From positions 22,197,611 to 22,261,610 of the forward strand of contig NC_092576.1 in the NCBI RefSeq assembly GCF_037975245.1: a DNA stretch of 64,000 nucleotides, written 5' to 3'. A model generated the notes under the pieces. That model did not search any database. It was given only the letters and a program-made list of their open reading frames with translations, and was not told the DNA's origin. Numbering within the stretch: the stretch's first letter is position 1; each line of letters opens with the position of its first letter. Below are positions 52,400 through 63,845 of this stretch, one piece after another. This stretch comes from Apostichopus japonicus (lineage: Eukaryota > Echinodermata > Holothuroidea > Aspidochirotida > Stichopodidae). Position numbers and translations under genes: made by a program.

Positions 52400-52548
52400 C
52401 CAGAGACGAAAAAGCCCTCCCCGCTGACCCTTCTCTGGATGATGTTTCTGCAGTATGGCAAGCCAGACCAAGTGGACTGTGATCCGGATACCAATAAAAC
52501 CTGCAAGAATCATAAATGCACCCAACTTGGTCAAGCTTATCAAAATTG
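52400..52548 (+). CDS. transposon-internal exon 3 (coding-like), unknown protein
   Basis: Following ACATTTCAGAG, a phase-0 frame of 49 complete codons is open to a GT at 52549, with TGA two bases later if unspliced. It reads PETKKPSPLTLLWMMF, then QYGKPDQVDCDPDTNKTCKN and HKCTQLG. The C-x(7)-C-x(4)-C spacing could be a small metal-binding or disulfide motif, which is speculative. An alternative frame from 52399 is also open for 27 codons, so the assignment is not certain. Confidence 0.4.
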
Positions 52549-52763
52549 GTGACTAGAAATGTTGCTGCAGACGTAGACCTGGTTAATGCTTACACAGTAT
52601 TGCTCATATGTGTATTTACACACTGCACAGTGCATACTGAAATCTCCGAAAAGACATCTTTATGGACAAAAAATGATAATTGCAGAGAATTCTGTTGTGG
52701 TTTATATTGTAAAGACTATAAAAAGTATCATTTTGGTATGAAAAAAATTCATCTCTCACTTAA

Positions 52764-53231
52764 GGTTGCATACTCCTATTAGAGTCTATATCCATTCCCT
52801 CGATTGTTCTCCTTCAGGAAAAGTGCCAAAAAGCAGCGGGAGAACATCTTTTTTTGACCTGTTATTAATCATAATTTAGTTTTTTGTGGCTTGCATGTTG
52901 AAGAGCATATATGGAAGTACATATGGTGGGTACATTGGGTCAATTGAGGCAGTTTTAGACCCCTTTAGGCTTCACAGGAGCAGCGTAGGAAAATTGTTTA
53001 CCACTGAGTGAAGAGGTTTGTTTACAAGTGACAAAAACTTCCGGGTCGAATAACAAAATATCTACATGGTCATGATACAGAAAATTGTAAGGGCCTTGAA
53101 AGGCTAACTTGTCAGCTATCCGGTGATAGGTAGCATTCAGCTAGTGAAAACTTCTATCTAGACTTAGAGACCACATTACTTTTGTGATTTAGTGTGTAAG
53201 TCAATGGGGCTTGTAATAGGCGTATGCTACC
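52764..53231 (+). mobile_element. 468-bp MITE, copy 2 (TTAA target duplication), nested
   Basis: This is a full-length copy of the element at 40507-40973. It starts GGTTGCATACTCCTATTA, ends TAATAGGCGTATGCTACC, and is flanked on both sides by TTAA (52760-52763 and 53232-53235). Its inverted repeats are better preserved than those of copy 1. It lies in what would be the last intron of the 4.7-kb element and therefore inserted after that element. Confidence 0.92.
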
Positions 53232-53310
53232 TTAAATATAAGGAACAATCTGTGATATACAGTGCGCATTATGCAATCAGTGAAATAACCACAGTACGTA
53301 AAGACATAGA

Positions 53311-53640
53311 GAAGTTGTGACGGAATGGTTGGGGCACTGAACACGTGATTCCATGATCGTGGGTTCATGTACCAACCTGGTCCATAAGTATGTATCTGTA
53401 ATGAAGACACTTAATCTCAATTGCCTCTGTTTACCCAGGTGTATAGGGTACCCTGGGAGGTATAACATTTGCACCGCTTTATGGCTGCAATGATATGGGA
53501 TGTCCCCTGGGGAACATGTAGATGTATCTCAGCATAGTGAGCATAATGTCTGATATGTGTTACCAAGGACCATAGATAGTGTTCCGTAAATACTGTGCTA
53601 ATGTTGCAATATAAATGGCTAATTTACATTACATTTACAG
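53311..53640 (+). mobile_element. tRNA-derived SINE, nested in the 4.7-kb element
   Basis: The 5' part looks like a tRNA: an A-box-like TGACGGAATGG at 53318-53328, and a B-box-like GTGGGTTCATGTACC at about 53359-53373 followed by an acceptor-stem-like AACCTGGTCC. A tRNA-unrelated body follows (TGTATCTGTAATGAAGACAC, CCAGGTGTATAGGGTACC, GGGGAACATGTAGATG). The 3' tail is a TTTACATTACATTTACA simple repeat. RNA polymerase III transcription and LINE-dependent mobility are inferred from SINE biology. No clear target duplication was seen, so the exact ends are approximate. Confidence 0.75.
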
Positions 53641-54094
53641 AGTGCGGCTAGCACAAATGTTACATACTTAACCAAATGTCTTTAGGCCTTTGTTACTTTG
53701 CCAAAACTGTATGTCAAAAGTGAAAAAGGAAGGATATTTTTTTGTGTAATGCAAAGAGATAGTTCACTTGAGTATTCATCAATGATTTATAGAAAAACTG
53801 TGGTGAGTCATAAACCAAACTTATGACAAATAATTTCTCAGCAGAAATTGTAACATATACGTACACATAATACTGCACACCGGTTATATTAAATAATGTA
53901 CACCGGTCATACTACTAGTATGCTATATATATTGCATGCCTAAGCCCCACATAAGTGTAGTGTATAAGATCATTGTTTGTGTACTTGCGCACACCTTGGG
54001 GATCAAGCAAAGTTCAGATTATCAGCAAATGATGTTCGATATATCGGGCAAGTCTTTAACATGGACTTCAGTGTACTTGGCAAAAATTACAATC

Positions 54095-54142
54095 ATTACA
54101 TTAAATGAGGTTAGTGTGATTGAATGTGGGGACCTCATTTAA
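54095..54142. repeat. 9-bp inverted repeat
   Basis: AAATGAGGT and ACCTCATTT flank about 20 bases inside the last intron-like part of the 4.7-kb element. They could form a short hairpin; no function can be assigned. Confidence 0.5.
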
Positions 54143-54463
54143 AATGTACCCCAAAAATTGACCTAAAAGGTAAGTTTCTACCATTCAAGACATAGCTTAT
54201 AGTTTGTGAAAAAGTACTTCTAGAAATATTTTAACTACTTTGTTTTCTGTTCCACCCTAATGTTGCTTCAAGGATAATAACATATTCAACTTACATGTAT
54301 TATTTTTATAAATAAATTTATAAATATGATATATTATTTTGTGTATATTAAATATATGTTATGTATATTTATATTTAAATATTAATTAAGATAATTTATT
54401 TAGCTAAACTTCTATTTTTGTATTTGAGCTGTGTACTTGCATTTTTTCCCTTTTTCTGTCAGT

Positions 54464-54589
54464 CCACATCTCTTCCATGCTGCTATTTTGATGAAACTGA
54501 TGGAGCCCATAATGATGCATGGTCAGTGGACAATGAGGGTCTTTAAGAAATTGTATAGGTATAGGTCATCAGGGGTTCTAATTGTTTGA
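54464..54589 (+). CDS. transposon-internal terminal exon (coding-like), unknown protein
   Basis: A strong acceptor (CCCTTTTTCTGTCAG) ends at 54462. In the phase that matches the donor at 52548, 41 codons are open (PHLFHAAILMKLMEPIMM, then MRVFKKLYRYRSSG) to TGA at 54587. The other open frame (STSLPCCYFDETDGAHND) stops at 54544 but does not match phase. An AATAAA poly(A) signal lies at 54835-54840 and no competing exon lies between. Confidence 0.4.
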   Translation, partial: PHLFHAAILMKLMEPIMMHGQWTMRVFKKLYRYRSSGVLIV

Positions 54590-54834
54590 AAACTGTTGAA
54601 CACTTCCAACTTAATGGCTTATGAGCATTTCAAAGTAATACCATAAGTATTCTCAAGATGTTTTGTCAGAAAAGATTTTGACAATTTTGTAAAAAAAAAG
54701 TTTTCCCAATTGTCCCATAAACATTTATTTTAGTTTTAACTGTTCTTTAACCTTTAGTGTTTTTTATTGTTCTTTATGAAATGACTTTTAAATGAAATGC
54801 TTATTTGTCACATTTTGCATTAATACTGAATGTT

Positions 54835-54840
54835 AATAAA
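54835..54840 (+). terminator. poly(A) signal AATAAA of the transposon-internal transcript
   Basis: AATAAA follows the terminal exon by about 245 bp and precedes the right-hand subterminal TGACTA cluster by about 70 bp, a sensible position for the end of a transposon gene. Confidence 0.45.
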
Positions 54841-55149
54841 AATTACCATGAAACTTACAATGTGTGTCACTATCTCATTTCTTAACTAAAAAGTACTTAA
54901 TCTTAAACTAGTCTTGTGACTTAAATAAGTAGTCACAGTTGCAATGACTAATATTTTTGGTCACTGGACTAAGCTTTGGTCGATAGAGGCATCGTAGAAG
55001 GACTAATTTTAATTAGTCAGAAAACTCAATTTAATAAGTCACAAAACTAAGGTTATATAGTCAAATGACTAGAAGAAACTGGTCGATAGAGACATCGTTG
55101 TGACTAATTTTTTTTAGTCATATTGACTAACTATTGTTTACAGTGTACT

Positions 55150-56445
55150 TTACCTTTCATATTCCTTAGTATTGACAAACTAGACTCAGCAAGAATAAAC
55201 TGGGAAAACAAACATTAGTAGAACCTACGAAATGGAGAACAAAAATGATCCGGTCAGGCAGTATTAAATCTAATGAAATCATTATAAAACTGTTTTTTCT
55301 TCAACTGGCTTCAACAAACTCTCAATTTCGACACAAAAAAAACAAATGATAACAGCGCTTCAGGCATGACGTTAACTTCTTTGTTATTCCGTTCGAGGAA
55401 TCCAACAACAATGATGTCCATTACATGGACTAGTCAAGCGTCATTTAAAGGACTGGCAAGTTCTCGATAAGAAAGGAGACCGATGGATTAATATTTAATA
55501 TACAAAATCAGCAAAATATCTGAATATGTAACCAGTTTCCAAACTAACACTACACAATTTTCACTTTCAAATTCAATCGATTGAAACAAACATATTGGCC
55601 ATTCAAAATACCTGCTCACTTTAGTTTGCTAATTGTTATCCAACGTTTGTTCAAAGCTAAATGTAATGTCTACCATATGTGGCTTCATTGTATGGCTGAT
55701 ACATTGTGTCAATCGTGTTCAAAGAAATTTTACAATGATCGGAAAGAAAAGGCTGCGTACATATTCCTCTTTAGCTATATCAGATGCGAGTACGCAAAAT
55801 GCATTTATATTTTATCGAGAAATTTCGTTATGAAAGGATTTCCTTAGTGCTGATTATATTACTGACAAACAATAACTATATCAAAACGAACTCAGCCCTA
55901 AACTGGATCTCCACTCTTCGTGAAGTGTAAGCCATTCGATAGTTCACACCCAATGTGAAACTGCAGATAATTGTAAATTAACAGTCTCCAAAGTACATTA
56001 AATTAATGCGGAATTATATTTGGTAAGAAAAGGAGAGTCATTCTTTAAACTACCGTCAATCCATTCTAAATAGGGAAGGACGCCACCCTTTTATTGGTAA
56101 TGCGGTTAAATGTGATAACTATACATATCTGTTTCATACTTTAAGGGATGTTGTGAAATCTGAGACAATTAACTAAAGTGATAATAGACAAGTATCTTAC
56201 TTTAAATTCTTATTTATTTTATTGTTTTGTGTTTATGTTATTTTTGTCAATGGCATTATGTTTGAAATCACATAGTGTAACGTGAATTCTGGCTGATATA
56301 CTTTATACGTTATATTAATAAACAGATTATGCAATGTATTGATGGTGTTTATAATTCGAGAAACAACATCTACTAATATCGATACTATCTTTATTGGTAT
56401 AGTTCAGTTTTATTCAATATAACTGATTAATGTTTAATCAGATCA
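55150..56445. other. AT-rich unique DNA, no supportable gene
   Basis: Two overlapping open frames of 66 and 88 codons at 55581-55847 lack motifs and compositional signal. Nothing else is recognised. Confidence 0.4.
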
Positions 56446-56456
56446 TAAGTTTAGAC

Positions 56457-56865
56457 CAGGGTTGTCCAACCTACGGCCCGCGGGCCACAGTCCGGCCCGC
56501 CGCAGGGTTGCGTCCGGCCCGCCAGAGATGCTCGACGGTGCGAAATTTTAGTGATCAGATTTATTGATAACAATTTGAAGCTATATAATCAATCATTCGA
56601 ACCTTCTGGGTCCAAGAAAACTGCATCATACAGGTCAGTTTGTGTGATACTCTCTCAGCGGAGGGGGGGGGGGGGCGGCTGGACTTTATTCATCTGTTTT
56701 ATCAAGAAGGAACATTAATCAGTGCGCTCCGCGCGCAGTGCTCACATTTTGTTGCCTTGGGCTTCGGGCAAAAAAATCGAAAAAACGAGCGTAGGGTTCA
56801 TGCGGCCCCCTCCTTCATAATAATCATCCATGTGGCCCTCCTCTGCAAAAGGTTGGACAACCCTG
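56457..56865 (+). mobile_element. complete hAT-type MITE, 409 bp, perfect TIRs and 8-bp target duplication
   Basis: CAGGGTTGTCCAACCT at the left is exactly matched by AGGTTGGACAACCCTG at the right (16-bp perfect inverted repeats). GTTTAGAC is duplicated on each side (56449-56456 and 56866-56873). The subterminal TACGGCCCGCGGGCC and repeated TCCGGCCCGCC words are typical of a widespread animal hAT group. A G-tract occurs at about 56663. The 109-codon open frame that starts inside it runs past its right end and lacks transposase motifs, so the element is non-autonomous. Confidence 0.95.
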
Positions 56866-56879
56866 GTTTAGACGTTTAC

Positions 56880-59800
56880 AGTACCGTACAATCAGCAAAG
56901 GAATGTTGTAACGGATTCTCAGGACTAACGTTAACCGTCAGTTTTGGCAAGAAAAGCGGTTTAAAATAAAGAACAGAAAAAGCAAAACATAGCTGATATA
57001 TCATTTACATTAATTTCAACCACGTTTAATTAACCCCTTTTCGTCCATCGTTATTTCATAGAGATTTTCAGGTTTGGATAATAATTGTGTTTGGGATATA
57101 CATTCTCAGTGTCAGAAAAGGCTTTGTCTGCATGGAAAAGGTAATTATTAAAACTACAGGTCATTAATAGTATCGAGTGTGGGACAAGGATTCTTGTGTT
57201 TGTAAAAGGAACAAAGGATCCTGTCGTCCGCTATTGCCTAATTAAAACGATCAATCCGAGATTCATTGCCTTCGTAAATTAATTAAGTTTTAATATTAAT
57301 AACAGCTTACTTTACATATATTTTCCTATCACGTGGTATACAGTGCGCTGTTTTATTGCGTTGACTGGTGGGCGGAAATGCATGTAGAGAAAAAAAAATG
57401 CTTACATTATTATACTACGTCATTACACAAGCGAGTCGTGTGTTCGGCGAGAATCAGCCGACTCTGGCCTCATGCTATCAATGTTTACCGATGTTAAGCT
57501 TAATTCCTTTAACAGAGAGACTATACTCTCTCCATATACATATACATGGATCTGGATAAGGGCTGTTATTCTGCTACAAGCCGACATAATCCTGTTATTT
57601 TTTTTACAATCGTTAGGTTCCTTCGCTGTTTGTTATTGTGTGGACCTTTAACTACCTGGTGTTTTAATGGTCATTTTTATCTTTTATATTCTTTGGTTTA
57701 TGTTGATGTTTTTCATGCACACCACACTATTTCTTTTTCTTTTTAGTGCGAGCAGGTATTTACACTATTACTAGCAATACAATATAACTGAAATCAAATT
57801 ATTTCTACCTAGATTGTGTACAGTCTGATTTACTGCTTTCGTTTCATCTGCAGTTCCGTTGTTTGACATAAAACCAAGTAAACACAAGTTAACCAGCGAT
57901 GAGCGTGCAGTTTACTGATTACCATTACGCCTATGTATTAATAATATAATGAATTATTTCTACCTACTCTATTTACTGACATAGCTGTTAAAGAGTTATG
58001 TTTATCATTATAATTATGTATTAACTTAATATATCATCGTTCCTATATAAAGAGTCAATTCGATATTGTAATCAGTTGGTCATCGGGAGCTATTATTATT
58101 GTCTCAGTTGCCATAAGAATGGTTGTCTTGGTAAATTTTGAAGAAAGAATATAATTCACTTTGAGGCGATGTATAGCTCGTTATGTGGCATTTTATTACA
58201 AAATCTTGACACAATAACTGATATTCTTTTAGTATTGTATAATACTTTGACGTTTCGACTGGTTATAATAGTAACGAAAAGTACTTGAAAGTTTATTTGT
58301 TCATAGAACGTTTTAACATCCATGACACTTGAGCTAGGAGAATGGCTTATGGAAAGTTCTTGACCCTGTGTTGAGATAAACAAAGCATTTTGTCTGACAA
58401 AAGTGCCTGCACCCTACAGTCACGCACCCACGGTCCCCCACCCCCCCATTAATAAAATGACAGGCTCAACACAATAATGTCGTGTATGTCAACACTTTGC
58501 TTTGTAACGATTAACTCTTTCACACGCATTTGCCCCTATTAAACGATTTGAATATCTAGTATACTTCATAGATCAGATGTATACTAGACATTAATCACAC
58601 TTTCTTTACTGTAACACAAGTATCTTTGCATTATTCATTATCTCTTTGATTTGCAAACATTTTGCCGGTATAACACTGTCTAAACATCGTAGCTCAAACA
58701 CTACAAATACACGAAACCGGATAGTAACCGGGCTAAACGTCTGTGAACAGACTAGATAATGCGTACATAATTATCGTTACGTTATTCAATGATTTTTCGT
58801 GAAGTTTTGTGTACGATTGTAAGGATACTTTACTCTCTATGAATGTGTTGCACAGAAGCGTATTAATACTTTACTCATTGTAATACTTAGTCTTGTTGCT
58901 CCAACATTCGTTATTGTTGTACAACCATCAATATGTCTGCAACCTCTGTCATTTCTCTTCCTTCCTCTGTATCTCTGTAACCCTGCATGGAGGATGACGT
59001 TATCAGCATCAATCTTAATAAACGAATCGCACAGATACATACAGTAGATGGAAATTTAATGGAAGGGAAGACAATTAACAGAATTATTATGGTATTGATT
59101 GCAGGATATTCGATTGAGTACTATACACTGATCGATAACCACCCCGGCGATCTGAAATTTCTCCTTCAGTAACGACATGTTATAAATTATTATGTTTTAA
59201 TTGACACTGTTAGAAAAGAGGGCAACATAATTGCAACTTAGACTAAAACATTATAAGAAAGCACAAACCACACGAATAACAGTCCTTAATTAAGATTAAC
59301 ATACTAAAGAGTAGTATACACGAGGAGTATATACGATTATGCAGGTTTTCACATACCCTGTAATTTTTGTTTCAATTATATTAATTTACTCATTAATTTA
59401 GTTTCCTCCCCTAAATCATAGAGGAGGAAAGTAACGTTTGTAGGGGAGAAAAATTTACGTTTTTCAGTGAGGAAACTAACGGGTCCGGAAACTAACGGGA
59501 GTCGTAAAAAGCACATGCTGCAACATTAACAAGTAGTGTGTTTGGTATTGAGATCAGTATTGTACTACTACTAGTAATAATGGTGTGGTACGTATATGTT
59601 AGCCATTCACCAGGCTTTAAACTACGTTTTCTCCATCACATAAAATACCGACAGTGCGCCAGCCCTTTATATACCTTTGCTAATTTTGTTTGCTATGATT
59701 CATAAACAAATCACATATATGTTTAGCCCACTGACAAGATCAATAAAATTACATATGAGATCAAAATTGGACAAGTAAGTTGTCACCATTAATTTCGAGT

Positions 59801-60750
59801 GTTCCCTGACGTATTCTCTCTAGATCTGCCCCCTCCCATTCACACTTAATTTCGTGGCCCGACATAGCATATCGATCCTAGCGGTATAGTTCAGTGAAGA
59901 CGTATACCCTATAGCAAAAAACAAGATACTTGATATAAGTTAGGCCTTATGACTCATGTACACTGTCCTTTAGGCCAAGTAGGACGCCTACCTACTAACG
60001 CCAAAACGCCTTGCTATTTGAGCAGACGTTAATCCGATTTTAAGTACCATACTGCATCCATGGGAAAGCCATTACTAACAGCACGCCCACGACCTTGGTG
60101 GACCTCTTCATCATCAATCCCCGCCATTGTAAGGTCGATGATTAGAGAGTACTTCAAGAATTTGTGGGCTGATTTCTAAGATATTCTCCTAACCTTTGCA
60201 TTCAACTAAACAACTGAGCAGTGTTGTCTTGAACAGCACCGCCGCACCGCATAAAAAAATGTCCGTTTTGGCGAGTGCTTTAGTCATTCCGCTGCAGTAA
60301 ATGTTGCGGCATAACGAGTACGTAAACGAAGTCGTTATGTCGTAGTAAAGGCTGCATAATAAAGACAATATAATTTTGAAATTCGGAAAGGGCGACCTTT
60401 CATTAGCAGCTGACAGACTGCCCAATAAAAATTGCTCATTATGCTGCGTTGAAAGAACCTCGCATAGTGACTTTTTATTGTTTTTCTAATTATGTGACAC
60501 AACATTCCTTTCTTTATAAGGAGTAAAAGCTGCATAAAAAGTTACTGAATAATAATGATTCTTCTAATTTAGAGGATTAGATTTAAACCATGTCTATTCT
60601 CGTCTCTGTCATACTCAGTCATAGTTATCATATATGCCTCATAACCGGCTTGTTAGCATGTCACTGTTCTGAGTACCATCTTTATCGTATTTATTTCAAT
60701 GATTAGTTTCGTAATGTCTTAGTATTGTTATGTACCATTTATCTTGTTTT
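56880..60750. other. AT-rich unique DNA, no supportable gene
   Basis: Short open frames occur on both strands without motifs. Structures noted are a perfect 10-bp inverted repeat TCTAGTATAC/GTATACTAGA at 58555-58588, and a TTTCCTCC/GGAGGAAA hairpin at about 59401-59431 followed by repeated GGAAACTAACGG words at about 59480 and 59498. Confidence 0.4.
58555..58588. repeat. perfect 10-bp inverted repeat
   Basis: TCTAGTATAC (58555-58564) and GTATACTAGA (58579-58588) are exact reverse complements with a 14-base loop. No associated gene was seen. Confidence 0.75.
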
Positions 60751-60754
60751 ACAG

Positions 60755-60857
60755 TTGTACCGCACACATACAAGCGAGGAATACATTCAGAAGGTTACGC
60801 CTGTCATTGTCTCCTTCGTGGTTAGCTGGTTGGCTAGCGGCGCATATCCGACGCACA
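60755..60857 (+). CDS. candidate internal exon, function unknown
   Basis: A pyrimidine-rich acceptor (ATTTATCTTGTTTTACAG) and a consensus donor (CACA|GTGAGTG) enclose 103 nt that are clearly more GC-rich than the flanks. Two forward frames are fully open: one reads LYRTHTSEEYIQKVTPVIVS, the other includes ARNTFRRLRLSLSPSWLAGW. No family is recognisable and I found no adjoining exons nearby, so it may be one exon of a gene with long introns, or chance. Confidence 0.3.
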
Positions 60858-60859
60858 GT

Positions 60860-63470
60860 GAGTGTAGCACATTAACTATTTGTGAATACTTGTGATGCCT
60901 TTTTTTAACAAATAATTATTTACTGATATATTAATATATGATATACTAGGTCTATTTTGTATCATATGTTCAGTACAATCATCCGAAAAATGTTCGCATC
61001 TAACCAGGCGATGCTACTGAGACGTTAACGGGACAAATCGTAAAAAACACCGATTTATCAGATCTGAGCAATCGAAAGGAAAAAGTTGGCGCAATACACA
61101 AAAGTAATAGAAATAAAATTAAACAACATTATAACAACAGTAGTTTATTACTACATTGATATTTATTGTTTGAGTTGATGGTTCTATTTTAATTTGAGTT
61201 TATAAATACATGAACCTTGATTTATTGTTAGTATGGCACTTACAGTGTGTTAACAAGTTTAATTTGTATTGGTTAATACATGCATTCGATAAATCACTTT
61301 CAGGTTACTTACCCCGGATGCTTCCCCCAGGAACTCTATGAATAATGGCCATATTTATTACGGTTCGAATATTTCATTTCCCGTATCCAGAAATTTCTAA
61401 AGCAGTATAAATCAGACAAAACTACATATAGAGACAGTGATTGAATGCCCACCGCTACTTTGCTGTAAAATGTGCTTTAGTTCTTAGTGGAGGGAGGAAA
61501 ATAAAGAATAGCTCAGTGATAGCAACAACTTTCATAGTTCTCGGATTTAAACAAAATAGACATTTTAAATTTAATTATTTTATGAGCCTGACAAAAATCA
61601 TTAACGCAAGTAATCCGATGTTTAGATATATGTCAACATACTGAAACAAGCTTTCATATGTGTGTTTCACGTACTTGCAACAAGGTTATATTGAAACTCG
61701 ATTCCGGTGTTAAACAGAGATATGATTAACATTCGTTGATCTGCCACATATGGTAATGTTTGGTGCATAAGTGTTTGGTGCACGCCCTTAACTGTGTGAT
61801 TCACTCTGTGATTAACTGAGCACCTTGTGCCTAAGCATGTAACTAAATCAAAAGCATTTCATTCACCATTGAACAGTGTAAACCTTATTTTTCAATTGTT
61901 ATAAGTCTCATTCTTATATCTTGCAAAAAAAGCCTCGTCAATTTTAAGTTAAAAAGAAGTGATTCTATGATTATCGTATTAGAAACACTGATCGTACTGT
62001 TTATTTCCGCCCGTACCAACCAAGAAAACTGGTAGAACTCTTGTCCTTTTTCATTGGTCAAATCATTTCAAGTGATTTAATAATTTACATATCTCTCCCT
62101 AAAACATATGTATATTCATTTTGTATTGGACCGGAAAACCCTCGTCATTTTGACATCGAATTGGATATGGCTATGAAATCTTGAACCCTCGTTTTAAAGT
62201 TGGGGATCACGTAATACATCATCCGCATGCCCAGTAACAATGTTGTTTGGTCTCTCCAAACGTAACATGCATTTTCCCCATACTCTGCTACGTTGTGTCA
62301 ACCTATAATATCATTGTTAACGCTGTTTTAATAAAAATCTCTTTTACTCAATTAGTTTCATTTTAAAACAGGAAAAGTTGATATCAAACACTTGCTGGCA
62401 TGGTTTTAAATCAGTGTACTGTCAACACTTCTTTGGTCCAGGGAACTTAAAGTTGGAGACGGTGACTCGTACACATATCACTTGGCATTTTCGAGAGTGA
62501 AATTTTGTTTGAAATTTCCAATTCTATCTCCACTTCGTGAATTTTTCAGGACAAATTTGGCAAGGCAGTTAATATTTGATAACGAACATTTTAAACAAAA
62601 ACTACCATAATTCTTCCCGGTATTAAAATGGAATTGTCCAACATCTTTGTTTTACGTGAGTTGCAACAAGAACGAACATGTTTGTGTACGCAAGATTACC
62701 TCAACCTCGCCAATCCACAGACCGATTCCACGAAAAATCCCGCTATGCGCGTCTTAGAGGTAAACCTTCCCATATATTGTCTGTCCAAGTGACTTATAAT
62801 ACACTCAGCATGCGTACGGTATCTTGGTCTACATCATTCACCTTACACAACATCTGCTGTTAAGTATTATTGTAACTGTAGTCAATATTCGCTAATATAA
62901 GCAGTAAATCCTCTTGTATGTCACAAAGCATAACGACCTACACACCTACGTACGCGCACGCACCCTGCATCACTATATAGGTTACGATGATCATCGATAA
63001 CAAAAACCTCTCTACGAAAAACTAAGCCTTATGATAGTAAGGTCTGAAGTTTCGTATGGCTGTTTCATCGCTGTGTAATAGGAAAACGTTATAAGGGACA
63101 TTCCATTAACGACCTACACACATGACAAAACAGTAAACATTTAAAAATGATCGTTCTGAGCAAAATATTGTAATAGTTAGTGAGTTTAGATTCATATGTG
63201 TGTTTAGGTCTTCAGTATACACATTTAAAGGTTAATCTATTTCTAGGATATGATACTCTTCTCACGAATATTGGTTAGACTTATATTTGACAATTATGAA
63301 TTGCTAAAAATATATAGTATATGACAGGGTTGTTTACTCTCAACGTACAATGTTTACATTCAGCCGGGAAGAATGGACCACTACTACTGGTTCACTCCCC
63401 CAGAAAGCTGACACAGTGTATCGCCGTGTGTTAAAGCAGTGAAGCCTACGGCAAAAACCAGATCATTTGT
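60860..63470. other. AT-rich unique DNA, no supportable gene
   Basis: Only short unsupported open frames on either strand and scattered AATAAA motifs (for example at about 62331) were found. Confidence 0.4.
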
Positions 63471-63476
63471 AAGTCT

Positions 63477-63845
63477 TCATATAGACATTTTACATTCGAC
63501 TTTAAAACTTAATTTGATTTTACCCGCGTTTTTTCGAAAAAGGAAGTGTACTTTGCACAACAGAGACATGTTATGGTGACTATAGTGGTAAGTACTATAC
63601 TCCTGACTTAAGAACCAACTTTGAAAACGTCTCTTTTCGCCTCTAATGACTCGAGTAAGTGGAGTGTTTTGTCCAACTTTTAATGTCTGGAAAGTGTCAT
63701 TTCCGGTATCTGAGAGGCATGTGGCAAACACTTTTCTTGCTTGTAGTATTTTAGTGCTCCAACCAAATAGTGTCATAGTTGTACCTGAACAATGCCGTGA
63801 AAGAGCAAACCTCCTTCCTCCTCTGACCACCTTTCCCACACACAC
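63477..63845 (-). CDS. 122-codon open frame, uncharacterised
   Basis: This is the longest open frame in the window. It starts MCVGKVVRGGRRFALSRHC and ends in a basic tail (HFLFRKNAGKIKLSF). It is Ser/Arg/Lys-rich, without a signal peptide, membrane segment or a motif I know. A 101-codon frame overlaps it on the opposite strand (63646-63951), so length alone is weak evidence in a more GC-balanced patch. It could be a fragment of a repeat-encoded protein or a chance frame. Confidence 0.2.
   Translation of the reverse strand: MCVGKVVRGGRRFALSRHCSGTTMTLFGWSTKILQARKVFATCLSDTGNDTFQTLKVGQNTPLTRVIRGEKRRFQSWFLSQEYSTYHYSHHNMSLLCKVHFLFRKNAGKIKLSFKVECKMSI

Larger units (their letters stand above)
50458..55145 (+). 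mobile_element. 4.7-kb DNA transposon with 22-bp terminal inverted repeats and a spliced ORF
   Basis: The left end CACTGTAAACATTAGTTAG and the right end (CTAACTATTGTTTACAGTG) are inverted repeats extending over 22 bp with one mismatch. The dinucleotide TA flanks both outer ends. Both subterminal zones are dense in TAGTCA/TGACTA words (about 50480-50590, and 54900-55130 where a GGTCGATAGAG(G/A)CATCGT segment also repeats at about 54978 and 55081), a typical transposase-binding architecture. The interior contains a promoter-like zone, four phase-compatible exons and a poly(A) signal, plus a nested MITE and SINE. TA flanks would suit Tc1/mariner-like or another TA-targeting superfamily, but no DDE motif was recognised, so the superfamily is open. 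Confidence 0.75.

Noticed and set aside
53311-53385. Functional tRNA gene
   Set aside because: The A- and B-box-like segments are imperfect, no clean cloverleaf forms, and a SINE body and tail follow directly.
53201-53474. Minus-strand open frames of 65-69 codons
   Set aside because: They are antisense shadows of the MITE end and SINE.
56640-56969. 109-codon open frame as hAT transposase
   Set aside because: It starts inside a 409-bp MITE, runs beyond its right end and has no hAT dimerisation or catalytic motif.
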